A stretch of 23,936 nt of DNA from Nitriliruptor sp040882055 (GCA_040882055.1 JBBECA010000058.1:1-23936), one strand, 5' to 3'. Shown: positions 16,338 through 23,936, numbered from the stretch's first letter. Notes: generated from the letters alone by a model not told the origin. A program made the numbers and translations.

Positions 16338-18368
16338 TCAGCCGACCGGGTCGGCGTGGCCGACCTCGACGGCGAGGTCGAGCGTCCGAGCCAGGAACGT
16401 GGCGACCTGACCACGGTCGACGTCGACGCCCACCCCGAAGGTGCCGTCGGCGCGGCCGGACACCGCGCCCTGCACCGCCAGGCGGTCGATGGCGCCGGCG
16501 TGGACCGAGTCGTCGTCGTCAGCGAAGACGTTCCGCGTCGTGGTCTGCGGTGCGGAACCGTTCACCTCGTCGTCGTCGAGCAGGTCGACGAACCGGTCCA
16601 GCAGCGTGGCCATCTGCCCGCGCGACAGCGTGCCGTCCGGGTCGAAGGTCGTCGCGCTGGTGCCGTTGATGACGCCCGCCGCGGCCAAGGCCTCGATGTT
16701 GTCCCGGTGGGTGGATCCCTCGACGTCGATGAAGTCCGACGACCCGGCCGGGAGCGCGCTCCCGGTCGCCGCCTCGTAGGAGCGGACGAGCAGGGAGGCC
16801 GCCTGGCCACGGGTGACGTCGGCGCCTGGGGCGTAGCGGTCAGCGGTCACACCGCGTGTGATCTCGGCATCCGCCAGGCAGCGGATGGCCCGCTCGTGGG
16901 TCGTCCCCGCCACGTCCGTGAAGGCGTCGTCGTAGGTCCCCGGGCAGGCGCGATCGATGCCACGCGAGTACGGCGCTGCCTCTCGATCGGTCGCGTACGC
17001 CGGCGGCTCAGCGGCGAACCCCGGCGCCCACGACCACCCCTCGATGGTGCCCGCAGCGGGCCGACTGTCGCCGCCACCCACCTCGTACGCGGTCCACTCA
17101 CCGTCGGGCTCAGCCGACCAGTACGACCAGTAACCCTCCTCGAAGCACGTATCGGCGGGCTCCCCCTCGGACAGGGTCGGCAGCTCATCGATCTGGCAGA
17201 GGGAGTCCCCGAAGTCGAAGCTCGCGTAGCTGGTGTCGAAACCGGCTCGCTCGAGGACGTCGTGCCCGCTGGTGTCGGAGGCGAAGGGACCGTCGACGCA
17301 CGTGATCTGCGTCGTGCGGTCGGGATCGAGGTCACCGAAGTCGACCACCACGGTGATGCCGTCATCGTCGGGGCACGGGTCCCCCGTCAGGCAGCGCAGG
17401 TAGTTGGTCGCTGCGGTGGAGGTCGACGCGTCGAGCTCGTCCAGGGGTGGGGCGTCGGCGAAGACACCCTGGGAGGTGGCCAGGAACAGGCTGCCGTCGG
17501 CATCCGGGTAGGTGGCGATCGCGCCACGCTCCTCCACGGGGGCGTCACAGCCCTTCTGCAGCGAGGCGACGAACGCCGCGGCCTCGTCGGCCTCGGCCGC
17601 GTACCCCGCAGCGCGCAGCGCCTGAGCGGCGAGCGCCGTCGAGTTGGCGTTGGCCTCGCCGCCGGCCGCGAACGATCCGTCGGCGGCCTGGGCCGAACGG
17701 AGGAACGCGATCTCGTCGGTGGCATCCGCGTCCGTCGCGAGCAGCGCCTGCGCCGCCAGGGCGGTCACGTCCACGTCACCCGCGGGGCAGGTGCCGGGGA
17801 AGTTGTAGGACCCGTCGTCGCACCGGTGCGAGGTCAGGAACGCCACCGCTTCGGTCGGCGCCCCCGCATCGGTCGTCTCGAGGGCGAGGATCGCCAGCGA
17901 CTGGACGAAGAGCTGGGTGCTGTCGCCGAAGCGACCGGCGTCGTCGCCGGTGGTCACCAGTTCGGCTCGGAGCGCAGCCTCGGCGTCGAAGCCGTCGAGG
18001 TCCTCCGCGTCGCGGCCGGCCGCGGAAGCGGCCAGCACGACCTTCGCGAGGGCGCCGGCGTTGCCATCGGCGTTCACGGCGACAGCTTCGAGGTCGTCGG
18101 CGGCGGCGGCCGTCGCGTCACCGGCGGTGCCGGTCGCCGCGAAGGCCAGGATCGCGTCCGCGAGCAACGCGTCGGGATCGTCGCTCGCCTCGAGCTGGTT
18201 CGCGATCCAGCCGGCGGCAGCCGGGAAGGGTTCGGAGGTGGGGACATCGGCTGCGGCCGGCGCGGCCCCGAGGGGGACGAGCAGGCCGAGGGTGAGGAGC
18301 GCGGCGGTGCCGCCGCGAGCGGCTCGGTGGCGCGTGCCACCTCGCCGCGGACGTGTGGGTAGGTGCAT
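16338..18368 (-). CDS. Secreted SLH-anchored transcobalamin/intrinsic-factor-like protein
   Basis: The 676-residue exported protein has four parts. A signal peptide (1-40) ends AAPAAADV. An alpha-helical repeat domain (about 45-330) has repeats of the prenyltransferase/terpenoid-cyclase alpha-alpha toroid type (CDDGSYNFPGTC, QAADGSF, TALAAQALRAAG). A DUF4430-type beta domain (about 337-455) shows VLERAGFDTSY, SLCQIDELP, GYWSYWSAEPDGEW and a final strand IEGWSW. Three S-layer-homology-like domains (481-530, 545-593, 613-664) each end in a TRGQ/SRGQ/DRGQ motif. Alpha barrel followed by beta domain is the order in vertebrate cobalamin carriers, where the ligand is sandwiched between the two. A cobalamin riboswitch sits in the leader. 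ATG at 18368 has GAGAGG about nine bases upstream. No catalytic DxDD motif is seen, so cyclase activity is unlikely. Confidence 0.88.
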   Translation of the reverse strand: MHLPTRPRRGGTRHRAARGGTAALLTLGLLVPLGAAPAAADVPTSEPFPAAAGWIANQLEASDDPDALLADAILAFAATGTAGDATAAAADDLEAVAVNADGNAGALAKVVLAASAAGRDAEDLDGFDAEAALRAELVTTGDDAGRFGDSTQLFVQSLAILALETTDAGAPTEAVAFLTSHRCDDGSYNFPGTCPAGDVDVTALAAQALLATDADATDEIAFLRSAQAADGSFAAGGEANANSTALAAQALRAAGYAAEADEAAAFVASLQKGCDAPVEERGAIATYPDADGSLFLATSQGVFADAPPLDELDASTSTAATNYLRCLTGDPCPDDDGITVVVDFGDLDPDRTTQITCVDGPFASDTSGHDVLERAGFDTSYASFDFGDSLCQIDELPTLSEGEPADTCFEEGYWSYWSAEPDGEWTAYEVGGGDSRPAAGTIEGWSWAPGFAAEPPAYATDREAAPYSRGIDRACPGTYDDAFTDVAGTTHERAIRCLADAEITRGVTADRYAPGADVTRGQAASLLVRSYEAATGSALPAGSSDFIDVEGSTHRDNIEALAAAGVINGTSATTFDPDGTLSRGQMATLLDRFVDLLDDDEVNGSAPQTTTRNVFADDDDSVHAGAIDRLAVQGAVSGRADGTFGVGVDVDRGQVATFLARTLDLAVEVGHADPVG

Positions 18369-18388
18369 GGGTGGAACCTCTCGGTGAG

Positions 18389-18405
18389 CGGTCCGCGACG
18401 GACCG
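18389..18405 (-). promoter_or_regulatory. Hairpin in the leader of the SLH protein gene
   Basis: CGGTCCG and CGGACCG pair around a 3-base loop in the mRNA, about 20 bases upstream of the ATG and next to the GAGAGG ribosome-binding site. It may belong to the riboswitch expression platform as a terminator or a translation-blocking element; the sequence alone does not decide which. Confidence 0.45.
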
Positions 18406-18469
18406 GTCACGGAGGGCCACGAGCTCGCCACCGTTCGGGTGGAGCGGCGACGCGCGTCCCTACGTTCCC

Positions 18470-18640
18470 GGCTCCGTCCCGTAGACCTCGACGGACGATG
18501 TGGAGCCGCTCGTCCCGGTCGGTGTTCCGGCTCGCCTCGCCCACCTGGCGGGTGGGGATGCTCACGGTTGCGGGTCAGCGCCGGTCTCGCACCGGCTTCC
18601 CCGAACGCGGACGTACGCCGCGGTGGCTCTCGCACCGCGG
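18470..18640 (-). ncRNA. Cobalamin riboswitch 2 (aptamer plus P13-like hairpin)
   Basis: Read on the minus strand, the conserved core GGGGAAGCCGGTGCGAGA, then CCGGCGCTGACCCGCAACCG, occupies 18602-18566. A 5' stem pairs CCGCGGTG with CACCGCGG (18640-18618). A B12-box-like AGCCGGAACACCGACC is at about 18532-18517. The downstream hairpin GGCTCC (18507-18502) with GGAGCC (18475-18470) is the counterpart of that in riboswitch 1. L5 AGACC (plus 18583-18587) is complementary to loop GGTCT (plus 18483-18487). It fills most of the 352-bp gene-free region before the SLH-anchored protein, so that gene should be repressed when cobalamin is plentiful. A TAAGGT at 18656-18651 is a possible -10 element. Confidence 0.92.
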
Positions 18641-18720
18641 TCCCACGGACCTTAGCGACCGGCGCGGCGTAGGCTGACCTGGTCCGCGCCTCCCGAGCGC
18701 GGCGGCACCGGGAGCGATCC

Positions 18721-19131
18721 GTGGCCCGTTCCGGCCCTCCGGCCTACGCGTGGGACTGGTTCGCGCGGCAGCGCCTGCTGTGGCGCGAGGCACGCTCACG
18801 GTTGTCGGCCACGGCCGCACCGGCGGCGACGCGCTACCACGCGGTCGAGACCCGCCCCGAGGTCATGGCGTTGCTCCGGGCCGACTACGGGCGCGATCCG
18901 ATCGTCCGTGATGTGGTCCACCGTGTCGTCACCGAGGTGGTCTTCCTCGGCCGGACCGGGACGAGCTTCCAGGAGCTCGGCCTGCACAACCCACCACGCG
19001 GGCTGACCTGGTGGTGGTCGGCCCTGACCGGCGAGGAGCCGCCATCAGCGGACCCTGTCGACACCACCGTGACACCGGAGCCGCCGAGCCAGCTGCAACT
19101 CGACGACGTGCAGCAGGGCTGGGGCGGCTGA
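18721..19131 (+). CDS. Small protein of unknown function (136 residues)
   Basis: I do not recognise this family. The protein starts with a basic, Trp-containing segment (AYAWDWFARQRLLWREARSRL), has a middle part rich in short hydrophobic stretches (MALLRADYGRDPIVRDVVHRVVTE), a Trp cluster LTWWWSALTG near residue 99 and an acidic, Pro/Gln-rich tail. There is no signal peptide, convincing membrane helix or metal motif. The GTG start at 18721 is preceded by GGGAG with about seven bases spacing, and TAGGCT at 18670-18675 could be its -10 element. It is divergent from the riboswitch-controlled SLH gene and convergent with the histidine kinase gene (12-bp gap). Codon usage (GC-rich third positions) fits a real gene. 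Confidence 0.65.
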   Translation: MARSGPPAYAWDWFARQRLLWREARSRLSATAAPAATRYHAVETRPEVMALLRADYGRDPIVRDVVHRVVTEVVFLGRTGTSFQELGLHNPPRGLTWWWSALTGEEPPSADPVDTTVTPEPPSQLQLDDVQQGWGG

Positions 19132-19143
19132 CGCGGGCGGCAC

Positions 19144-20277
19144 CTACGGGCGTGTCGCGGTCCGGCGTCCGTCGTCCTCGAGGTCCGGCAGCAGCACCTC
19201 GATGCTGGTGCCGCCGCCCCGCTCGACGAGGGCGAGCTCGGCGCCGATCGCCGCTCCGACCTCGCGCGCCGTCGACAGCCCGAGGCCGAACCCTGGTGCC
19301 CGGTCGTCGCCGCGGACGAACCGTTCGAAGATGGCGTCGCCGAGCTCCACGGGGATACCGGGTCCGTCATCGGTGACGGTCACGCGCACCCCGGCCGCCA
19401 CCCGTCGTGCCACGAGCTCGACCCGGTCACCGTGCTGCAGGGCGTTCTCGACGATCGGTCCGAGCACCAGACGGGCGACGATCGGGTCGGTCACCGCGTG
19501 CAGGTCGTGCGCACAGTCGACGGTGCACGACTCCCCACCGCCCTGGTCGTTGATGACCAGATCGAGCACGTCGCGGACCGAGCACGACACCGGGTGCGGT
19601 GCGGTGTGGCCGACGTCCACGCTGGCCAGCGTCAGGACCTCCTCGACGAGGTGCTCGAGACGGACGCTGGCCGTCACGATCCGGTCGAGCATCCCGTGAC
19701 GCTGTTCGACGCTGAGCTCGTCGTCCTGGGCCCCGAGCGTGGTCGCGAAGCCCGAGATGATGGTCAGCGGCGTCCGCAGCTCGTGGGAGATCCGCGCCAC
19801 GAAGTTGGCACGCGCCCGATCGAGGTCGCGCTGGCCCTCGAGCCACCGCGTGGTGGCAACGGCGCTGCCGAGGAGCACCGCCGCGAGCTCGAGGAGCTCG
19901 TCGTCCGGATCCGGCCGGGCCTCAGGTCGGCGGAGGACGAGCGCGCCCCGTCCCCGGTCCTCGAGGACGACCGGGACAGCGACCTCCTCCCCGGATAACC
20001 CGGAGGTCCGGACCAGCTCGTTCGTGCGCACCGCCTCGGCGGCCGCCGCGGAGGCCGCCCGCGTCGCCTCGTGGGGCAGCTGGGCGACCACCTGCAGCAC
20101 GTCACCGGCGGCGAGGTGGAGCGAGAGGTGGTCCTCCGCTGCGAGTCGGAGCAGCCCATCCGCCACCGTCCGCAGCAGCTGCTGGGGATCGCCGTCAGCA
20201 CGCAGGCGCCGCGCCGTGGCCACGAACCGACGGTGGCGTCGGGAGCGGGCGACGTCAGTGGCGTCGGCGGGGTCCAC
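19144..20277 (-). CDS. Soluble sensor histidine kinase (GAF-like, HisKA, HATPase_c)
   Basis: The 377-residue kinase has a GAF-like sensory region (about 25-145), a dimerisation/phosphoacceptor helix with SHELRTPL (phosphorylated His165) and an ATP-binding domain with N-box ENALQHG (Asn278), DDGPGIP (G1, about 303-309) and GFGLGLSTA (G2, 329-337). It has no transmembrane segment, so it senses a cytoplasmic signal or is recruited by a partner. No response regulator gene is next to it, so its target is unknown. The GTG start at 20277 has GAGGA about five bases upstream on the coding strand. It is divergent from the DUF2236 gene, with an inverted repeat in the shared 152-bp region. Confidence 0.92.
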   Translation of the reverse strand: MDPADATDVARSRRHRRFVATARRLRADGDPQQLLRTVADGLLRLAAEDHLSLHLAAGDVLQVVAQLPHEATRAASAAAAEAVRTNELVRTSGLSGEEVAVPVVLEDRGRGALVLRRPEARPDPDDELLELAAVLLGSAVATTRWLEGQRDLDRARANFVARISHELRTPLTIISGFATTLGAQDDELSVEQRHGMLDRIVTASVRLEHLVEEVLTLASVDVGHTAPHPVSCSVRDVLDLVINDQGGGESCTVDCAHDLHAVTDPIVARLVLGPIVENALQHGDRVELVARRVAAGVRVTVTDDGPGIPVELGDAIFERFVRGDDRAPGFGLGLSTAREVGAAIGAELALVERGGGTSIEVLLPDLEDDGRRTATRP

Positions 20278-20335
20278 GGGTCCTCGTCATCGGGAACGGA
20301 CGGCCGGTACGCCCCGCCCGCACCGCAGCCCCACC

Positions 20336-20350
20336 GAACGCTAGCCGTTC
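20336..20350. promoter_or_regulatory. Inverted repeat GAACG-CTAGC-CGTTC in a divergent promoter region
   Basis: Perfect 5-bp arms (20336-20340 and 20346-20350) flank CTAGC in the gap between the histidine kinase and DUF2236 genes. TAGC-type -10-like hexamers overlap it on both strands. It could be an operator controlling both genes; no known regulator is assigned. Confidence 0.4.
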
Positions 20351-20429
20351 CGCGCGCTCCCACCGCCCGTGCGGCCGGCAGTTCCGAACCGAGCGAACAC
20401 CGACCCTGCACAGTGGAGCTCCACACCCC

Positions 20430-21443
20430 GTGGCCACCGTGCCGATCGATGAGGTGACCACCGTGCCGACCCCCGCCGCAGGATCCAGCGCCCCGGGCCT
20501 CCCGCTCATCCGAGGCGTCGTCCGCGGACAGCTCGCCCGGACGTTCGGCGGCCCACCGTTCGATCCATCGACGGACCGGGGGGATCCTGGGCTGACCGGG
20601 CCTGACTCACCGTCGTGGCGGGTCATCGCCGAGCCGGCTGCCATCGCCGGTGGCATCCGCGGGTTGCTGCTGCAGGTGGCCCACCCGCTCGCGATGGCGG
20701 GGGTCTTCGACCACTCGGCCTTCCGCGACGATCCGCTCGGTCGGTTGCAGCGGACCTCGGGGTACGTCACCACCTCGACGTTCGGCTCCACCCGCGAAGC
20801 CTTCGACGTGGCCGAGCGGGTCCGACGCGTCCACCCCCACGTCCGCGGGGTCGCTCCGGACGGGCGTCCCTACCGTGCCGACGATCCGCACCTGCTCGCC
20901 TGGGTGGGCGTGGCGCTCACCGCCTCCTTCCTCGCCGCGCACCGGGCGTGGGCACCCGTGCCGCTCACGGAAGCCGACCAGGACCGCTTCGTGCTCGAGC
21001 AGTCGCGTATCGCCGCGTTGCTCGACCCTCGTGTCGACCTCGACGCGCTGCGGGCTGACCCGAGCGCCGCAGCGGATCTGCGCACCGGTCGGCTCCCGTT
21101 GCCGATGCTCGACGAGGGGCGCCTGCCCCACGACGTCGCCTCACTCGACCACACCCTCGACCGCTACGGCCCCGAGCTCGGGGTGAACCACCAGGGACGG
21201 GAGGCGCTGCGGTTCCTGCGCTGGCCCCCGCTACCCGCCGCGGTCCGGGCCGGGTACCTGACCCTGCTCGGCGGCGCGGTGGGGTCGCTGCCTCGTTCGG
21301 AGCGCGCCGCGCTCGGGATCCGGCTCCCCCGGCCAGCCGCGCGGACCGCGGTGCTGCACACCGGGGCGGCGCTCGCGCTCATGCGCCGCGCGACCGGGAC
21401 CGCGCCGTCGGTGGAGCTCGCCCGTGCCCGTGCCGCGGGGTGA
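20430..21443 (+). CDS. DUF2236 / MpaB-like oxygenase family protein
   Basis: The 337-residue protein has the DUF2236 pattern: SWRVIAEPAAIAGGIRGLLL (62-81, given in part), QVAHPLAMAGVFDHSAFRDD (82-101), LGRLQRTSGYV (103-113), RVHPHVRGVAPDGRPYRADD (133-152) and HLLAWVGVALTASFLAAHRAW (154-174, central part LLAWVGVALTASFL). The family includes latex-clearing rubber oxygenases and MpaB' and is thought to bind haem through conserved His/Arg/Thr residues, here probably among His85, His95 and Arg99. The substrate is unknown. The start is uncertain: GTG at 20430, 20439 or 20463 are possible, with GGAG about 12 bases before the first. It precedes the molybdoenzyme gene by 16-46 bp on the same strand. 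Confidence 0.87.
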   Translation: MATVPIDEVTTVPTPAAGSSAPGLPLIRGVVRGQLARTFGGPPFDPSTDRGDPGLTGPDSPSWRVIAEPAAIAGGIRGLLLQVAHPLAMAGVFDHSAFRDDPLGRLQRTSGYVTTSTFGSTREAFDVAERVRRVHPHVRGVAPDGRPYRADDPHLLAWVGVALTASFLAAHRAWAPVPLTEADQDRFVLEQSRIAALLDPRVDLDALRADPSAAADLRTGRLPLPMLDEGRLPHDVASLDHTLDRYGPELGVNHQGREALRFLRWPPLPAAVRAGYLTLLGGAVGSLPRSERAALGIRLPRPAARTAVLHTGAALALMRRATGTAPSVELARARAAG

Positions 21444-21451
21444 GCTACGAG

Positions 21452-21483
21452 TAGGTTCCGTGGCGACCACCACGAGCAAGGAG
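21452..21483 (+). promoter_or_regulatory. -10 element and ribosome-binding site deciding a TTG start
   Basis: TAGGTT (21452-21457) resembles the -10 hexamers elsewhere in the window. Transcription from it would begin near 21464, after the GTG at 21460. AAGGAG (21478-21483) then lies six bases before TTG at 21490. Together these favour TTG 21490 as start of the oxidoreductase. Confidence 0.5.
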
Positions 21484-21489
21484 CCTCGG

Positions 21490-23727
21490 TTGACCCGGCG
21501 CACCGCGTTCCGCACCTGCCCGCTCTGCGAGGCGACCTGCGGGCTCGAGATCGAGCTCGAGGACGATCAGGTGGTCAGCGTCCGGGGCGATGCCCTGGAC
21601 GTGTTCAGCCGGGGCTACCTCTGCCCCAAGGGCGCGACCATCGGGGAGCTCGAACACGATCCCGACCGGCTGACCGCACCGCGTGTCCGGCGGGACGCCG
21701 CGCTGGTCGAGGCGACCTGGGACGAGGCGTTCGGCGAGGTCGAACAGCGGTTGCGCGCCATCGTCGACGAGCACGGGCCCGACAGCGTGGCCATCTACCT
21801 CGGCAACCCCAACGCGCACACCCTGTCGGGCCAGCTCTACGCCAGGGCGCTGATCAAGTCGCTCCGGACCCGGAACGTCCACTCGGCATCGTCGGTCGAT
21901 CAGCTGCCCAAGCACGTCAGCTGCGGGACGATGTTCGGTGACCCGCTCGCCATCCCGGTCCCCGACATCGACCGGACCGACCTGCTGGTGGTGCTCGGCG
22001 GCGACCCCCGGACCTCGAACGGGTCGCTGTGGACCGTGCCGGACGTCCCCGGCCGGCTCGACGCGCTCCGCGCCCGTGGCGGCCGGTTGGTGGTCGTCGA
22101 TCCCCGGCGATCGCGGACGGCCGCCAGGGCCGACCGGCACCTCGCGATCCGCCCGGGTACCGACGCCCTGCTGCTCGCCGCCCTGGTCTCGACCCTCGTG
22201 GACGAGGATCTGATCGAGATCCCAACGACGTTGGCCGAGCATCTCAGCGGCCTCGACGAGGTGACCGCGGCGTTGGCGCCGCTCACACCGGAACGGGTGG
22301 CCCGGACCTGCGGCCTCGACGCCGGTGAGATCCGGGAGCTCGCGCGGGAGCTCGCCGCAGCCGACCGCGCGGTCGTCTACGGCCGGCTCGGTACCACCAC
22401 GGTCCGTCACGGGACCCTCGCGAGCTGGCTGGTGGACGTCGTGAACGCGTTGACCGGCAACCTCGACCGACCGGGCGGGTCGATGTTCCCGCGCGCCGCC
22501 CACCACCGACCCGGCTCCCGCAAGCCGTTCCGCACGGGCCGGTGGTCCTCGCGGGTCCGCGAGCTACCCGAGGCGATCGGGGAGCTGCCCATCGCGACGT
22601 TGCTCGATGAGATCGAGACGCCCGGCGACGGACAGGTGCGCGCCCTCATCGTCGTCGGCGGCAACCCGGTGGTCTCGACCCCGGACGCGGCTCGGCTCGA
22701 CGCCGCGATCGCGGGCCTCGACCTCGTCATCGCGGTGGACCCGTACATCGGCGCGACGGCCCGGCACGCGGACGTCGTGCTCCCACCACCCGGTCCGCTG
22801 CAGCGCAGCCACTGCGATCTGGTGTTCGCCGGCCTGTCGGTCCGCAACGTCAGCAACTACTCCCCTCCCGTCCGAGCGCTACCCGACGGACAGCTCGACG
22901 AGTGGGAGATCCTGCTCGCCCTGGCCGCCATCGCCCTCGGCGCCGGGGTGCCACGGGACGGCAGCGGCGACATCGACGTGTCGTTCGCCGACCATCTGGT
23001 CGCCCGGCAGACGGCTGAAGCGTTGGCCGCCGACCAGGACGCGAACGTCATCATCGAGCGGGACCCCGACGCGCTGCTGGCGGCGGTGAGCGATCGTCGC
23101 GGTCCCGAACGGCTGCTGGACCTGGTGCTGCGAGCCGGGCCCTACGGCGACGGGTTCAGCGGAGGCGACGGTCTCACCCTCGCCGCGCTCGAGGCCGAAC
23201 CCCACGGCATCGACCACGGCCCGCTCGAGCCGCGCCTACCCGGGGTGCTCACCACCGAGGACCGCCGCGTCCACCTCGCGCCACCAGCGTTCCTCGAGGC
23301 GCTCACCTCCCTCGAAGCGGACATCGGCACCGAGCCGCCGCCGATGGTGCTCATCGGACGGCGACACCTGCGGACCAACAACTCCTGGTCGCACAACATC
23401 CCGAGCCTCGGCCGCGGCCGCCAGCTCTGCACCCTGCAGATCCACCCCGACGACGCCGCACGCGACGGGGTGACCGACGGGGCCCGCGGCCGCGTCACCT
23501 CGGCGGCCGGCAGCCTCGAGGTGGACGTCGAGGTGACCGACGATCTGCGGTCCGGGGTGGTGAGCCTGCCGCACGGCTTCGGCCACGACCTCGAGGGCGT
23601 CGAGCTGACACTCGCCCGGACGCGGGGCGGCGCGAACTCGAACGTGCTCACCGACCGCTTCGAGCTCGACGGCCTCAGCGGCAACGCGGTGCTCAACGCG
23701 CTCCCGGTCACGGTGAAGCCGGCGTGA
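21490..23727 (+). CDS. Molybdopterin-dependent oxidoreductase (FdhF/NarB-like family)
   Basis: The 745-residue protein begins with a [4Fe-4S] site, CPLCEATC then GYLCPKG (Cys10, Cys13, Cys17, Cys45), followed by molybdopterin-guanine-dinucleotide-binding regions (IYLGNPNAH, LLVVLGGDPRTSNGSLW, RLVVVDPRRSRTAARADRH, LIVVGGNPVVSTPD) and a C-terminal molydopterin-dinucleotide domain (LRTNNSWSHNIPSL, LQIHPDDAARDGV, NSNVLTD). This is the DMSO reductase superfamily. The substrate is unknown. The position where formate dehydrogenases carry Cys/Sec reads SSVDQLPKHVSCG, so the Mo ligand cannot be assigned with confidence. TTG 21490 is preferred (AAGGAG six bases upstream; family-like N-terminus); GTG 21460 would add ten residues. 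A tiny ORF overlaps its stop by 4 bp. Confidence 0.9.
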   Translation: MTRRTAFRTCPLCEATCGLEIELEDDQVVSVRGDALDVFSRGYLCPKGATIGELEHDPDRLTAPRVRRDAALVEATWDEAFGEVEQRLRAIVDEHGPDSVAIYLGNPNAHTLSGQLYARALIKSLRTRNVHSASSVDQLPKHVSCGTMFGDPLAIPVPDIDRTDLLVVLGGDPRTSNGSLWTVPDVPGRLDALRARGGRLVVVDPRRSRTAARADRHLAIRPGTDALLLAALVSTLVDEDLIEIPTTLAEHLSGLDEVTAALAPLTPERVARTCGLDAGEIRELARELAAADRAVVYGRLGTTTVRHGTLASWLVDVVNALTGNLDRPGGSMFPRAAHHRPGSRKPFRTGRWSSRVRELPEAIGELPIATLLDEIETPGDGQVRALIVVGGNPVVSTPDAARLDAAIAGLDLVIAVDPYIGATARHADVVLPPPGPLQRSHCDLVFAGLSVRNVSNYSPPVRALPDGQLDEWEILLALAAIALGAGVPRDGSGDIDVSFADHLVARQTAEALAADQDANVIIERDPDALLAAVSDRRGPERLLDLVLRAGPYGDGFSGGDGLTLAALEAEPHGIDHGPLEPRLPGVLTTEDRRVHLAPPAFLEALTSLEADIGTEPPPMVLIGRRHLRTNNSWSHNIPSLGRGRQLCTLQIHPDDAARDGVTDGARGRVTSAAGSLEVDVEVTDDLRSGVVSLPHGFGHDLEGVELTLARTRGGANSNVLTDRFELDGLSGNAVLNALPVTVKPA

Positions 23728-23855
23728 GGGGGCTGCGCCGGTCCGCGGTGGTGGTGTTCCTCGTGGCCCTGGCTGCGTGCGACGGTGGCCGGTGGCACGC
23801 CACCCCGGCGAACGGCCGACCTCGTCCACCTGAGGTTGATGGGTCGGCGCGGTAG
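23724..23855 (+). CDS. Candidate small lipoprotein (43 residues)
   Basis: A short frame starts at GTG 23724, overlapping the oxidoreductase stop by 4 bp (GTGA), the same coupling seen in other operons here. It encodes a basic start (MRGLRRS), a hydrophobic core VVVFLVALAAC that ends in a credible lipobox (Cys19), and a short Pro/Arg-rich tail to a TAG stop at 23853-23855. The structure is that of a minimal lipoprotein. It could be a membrane anchor for the oxidoreductase or an unrelated small protein; no family was recognised. Chance is possible because GC-rich DNA has many open frames, but start overlap, signal and lipobox together are suggestive. Confidence 0.45.
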   Translation: MRGLRRSAVVVFLVALAACDGGRWHATPANGRPRPPEVDGSAR

Positions 23856-23879
23856 CTCGCAGGACCCCGTCCGTTCGAC

Positions 23880-23936
23880 TTAGAGGCCGCGCCAGTAGGT
23901 GCATGTAGCGGCGGGGTCGAGGTGCTCGAGGGGGCC
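23880..23936 (-). CDS. Possible C-terminus of a gene entering from the right edge
   Basis: On the minus strand an open frame from the window edge encodes 18 residues ending HLDPAATCTYWRGL, then TAA. It converges on the small lipoprotein frame. Trp, Tyr and Cys content looks protein-like and TAA is rare by chance in such GC-rich DNA, but the fragment is too short for a family call. Confidence 0.3.
   Translation of the reverse strand, partial: GPLEHLDPAATCTYWRGL

Noticed and set aside
16338..18368. Terpene cyclase or squalene-hopene cyclase
   Set aside because: The helical repeats resemble that fold, but there is no DxDD catalytic motif. The protein is exported, carries DUF4430-type and SLH domains, and lies under a cobalamin riboswitch.

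Overview
The window is very GC-rich double-stranded chromosomal DNA with densely packed genes, frequent GTG starts, many 4-bp GTGA stop/start overlaps, DtxR/IdeR-type iron boxes and TAG(G/C)CT-like -10 elements. This points to an actinobacterium. The degenerate S-layer-homology repeats and acidic secreted proteins suggest a deep, possibly halotolerant lineage such as Nitriliruptoria or Euzebyales, but that placement is inference.

Layout: (1) 1-1776, end of a leucine/acyl-CoA catabolic operon: C-terminus of a biotin-carrying acyl-CoA carboxylase subunit and HMG-CoA lyase. (2) 1803-6657, a cobalamin riboswitch and terminator hairpin followed by four translationally coupled genes: a membrane-tethered DUF4430-type surface protein, EcfT, a fused EcfA-EcfA' ATPase and an S component. 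(3) 6661-9765, an 18-bp tandem repeat, then minus-strand genes for an alpha/beta hydrolase, a thioredoxin-like lipoprotein, a HisC-like aminotransferase and a GroES-like protein. (4) 9852-13879, an iron(III) ABC importer split into two convergent units, each with an iron-box-like site over its promoter. (5) 14011-16263, monomeric isocitrate dehydrogenase, ended by a 40-bp perfect palindrome. (6) 16338-18640, a second cobalamin riboswitch controlling a secreted protein built like human intrinsic factor/transcobalamin (alpha-helical barrel plus DUF4430-type beta domain) with three SLH domains. (7) 18721-23936, a small unknown gene, an orphan histidine kinase, a DUF2236 protein, a molybdopterin oxidoreductase and a candidate tiny lipoprotein.

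Main result: regions 2 and 6 together look like one cobalamin-controlled regulon for extracellular capture and import of B12 or related corrinoids. A wall-anchored two-domain binder and a stalked beta-domain protein would feed a dedicated ECF transporter. The two riboswitches, more than 16 kb apart, share a downstream hairpin and show compensatory changes in the predicted L5-L13 kissing loop. Ligand binding and substrate identity are inferred, not shown.
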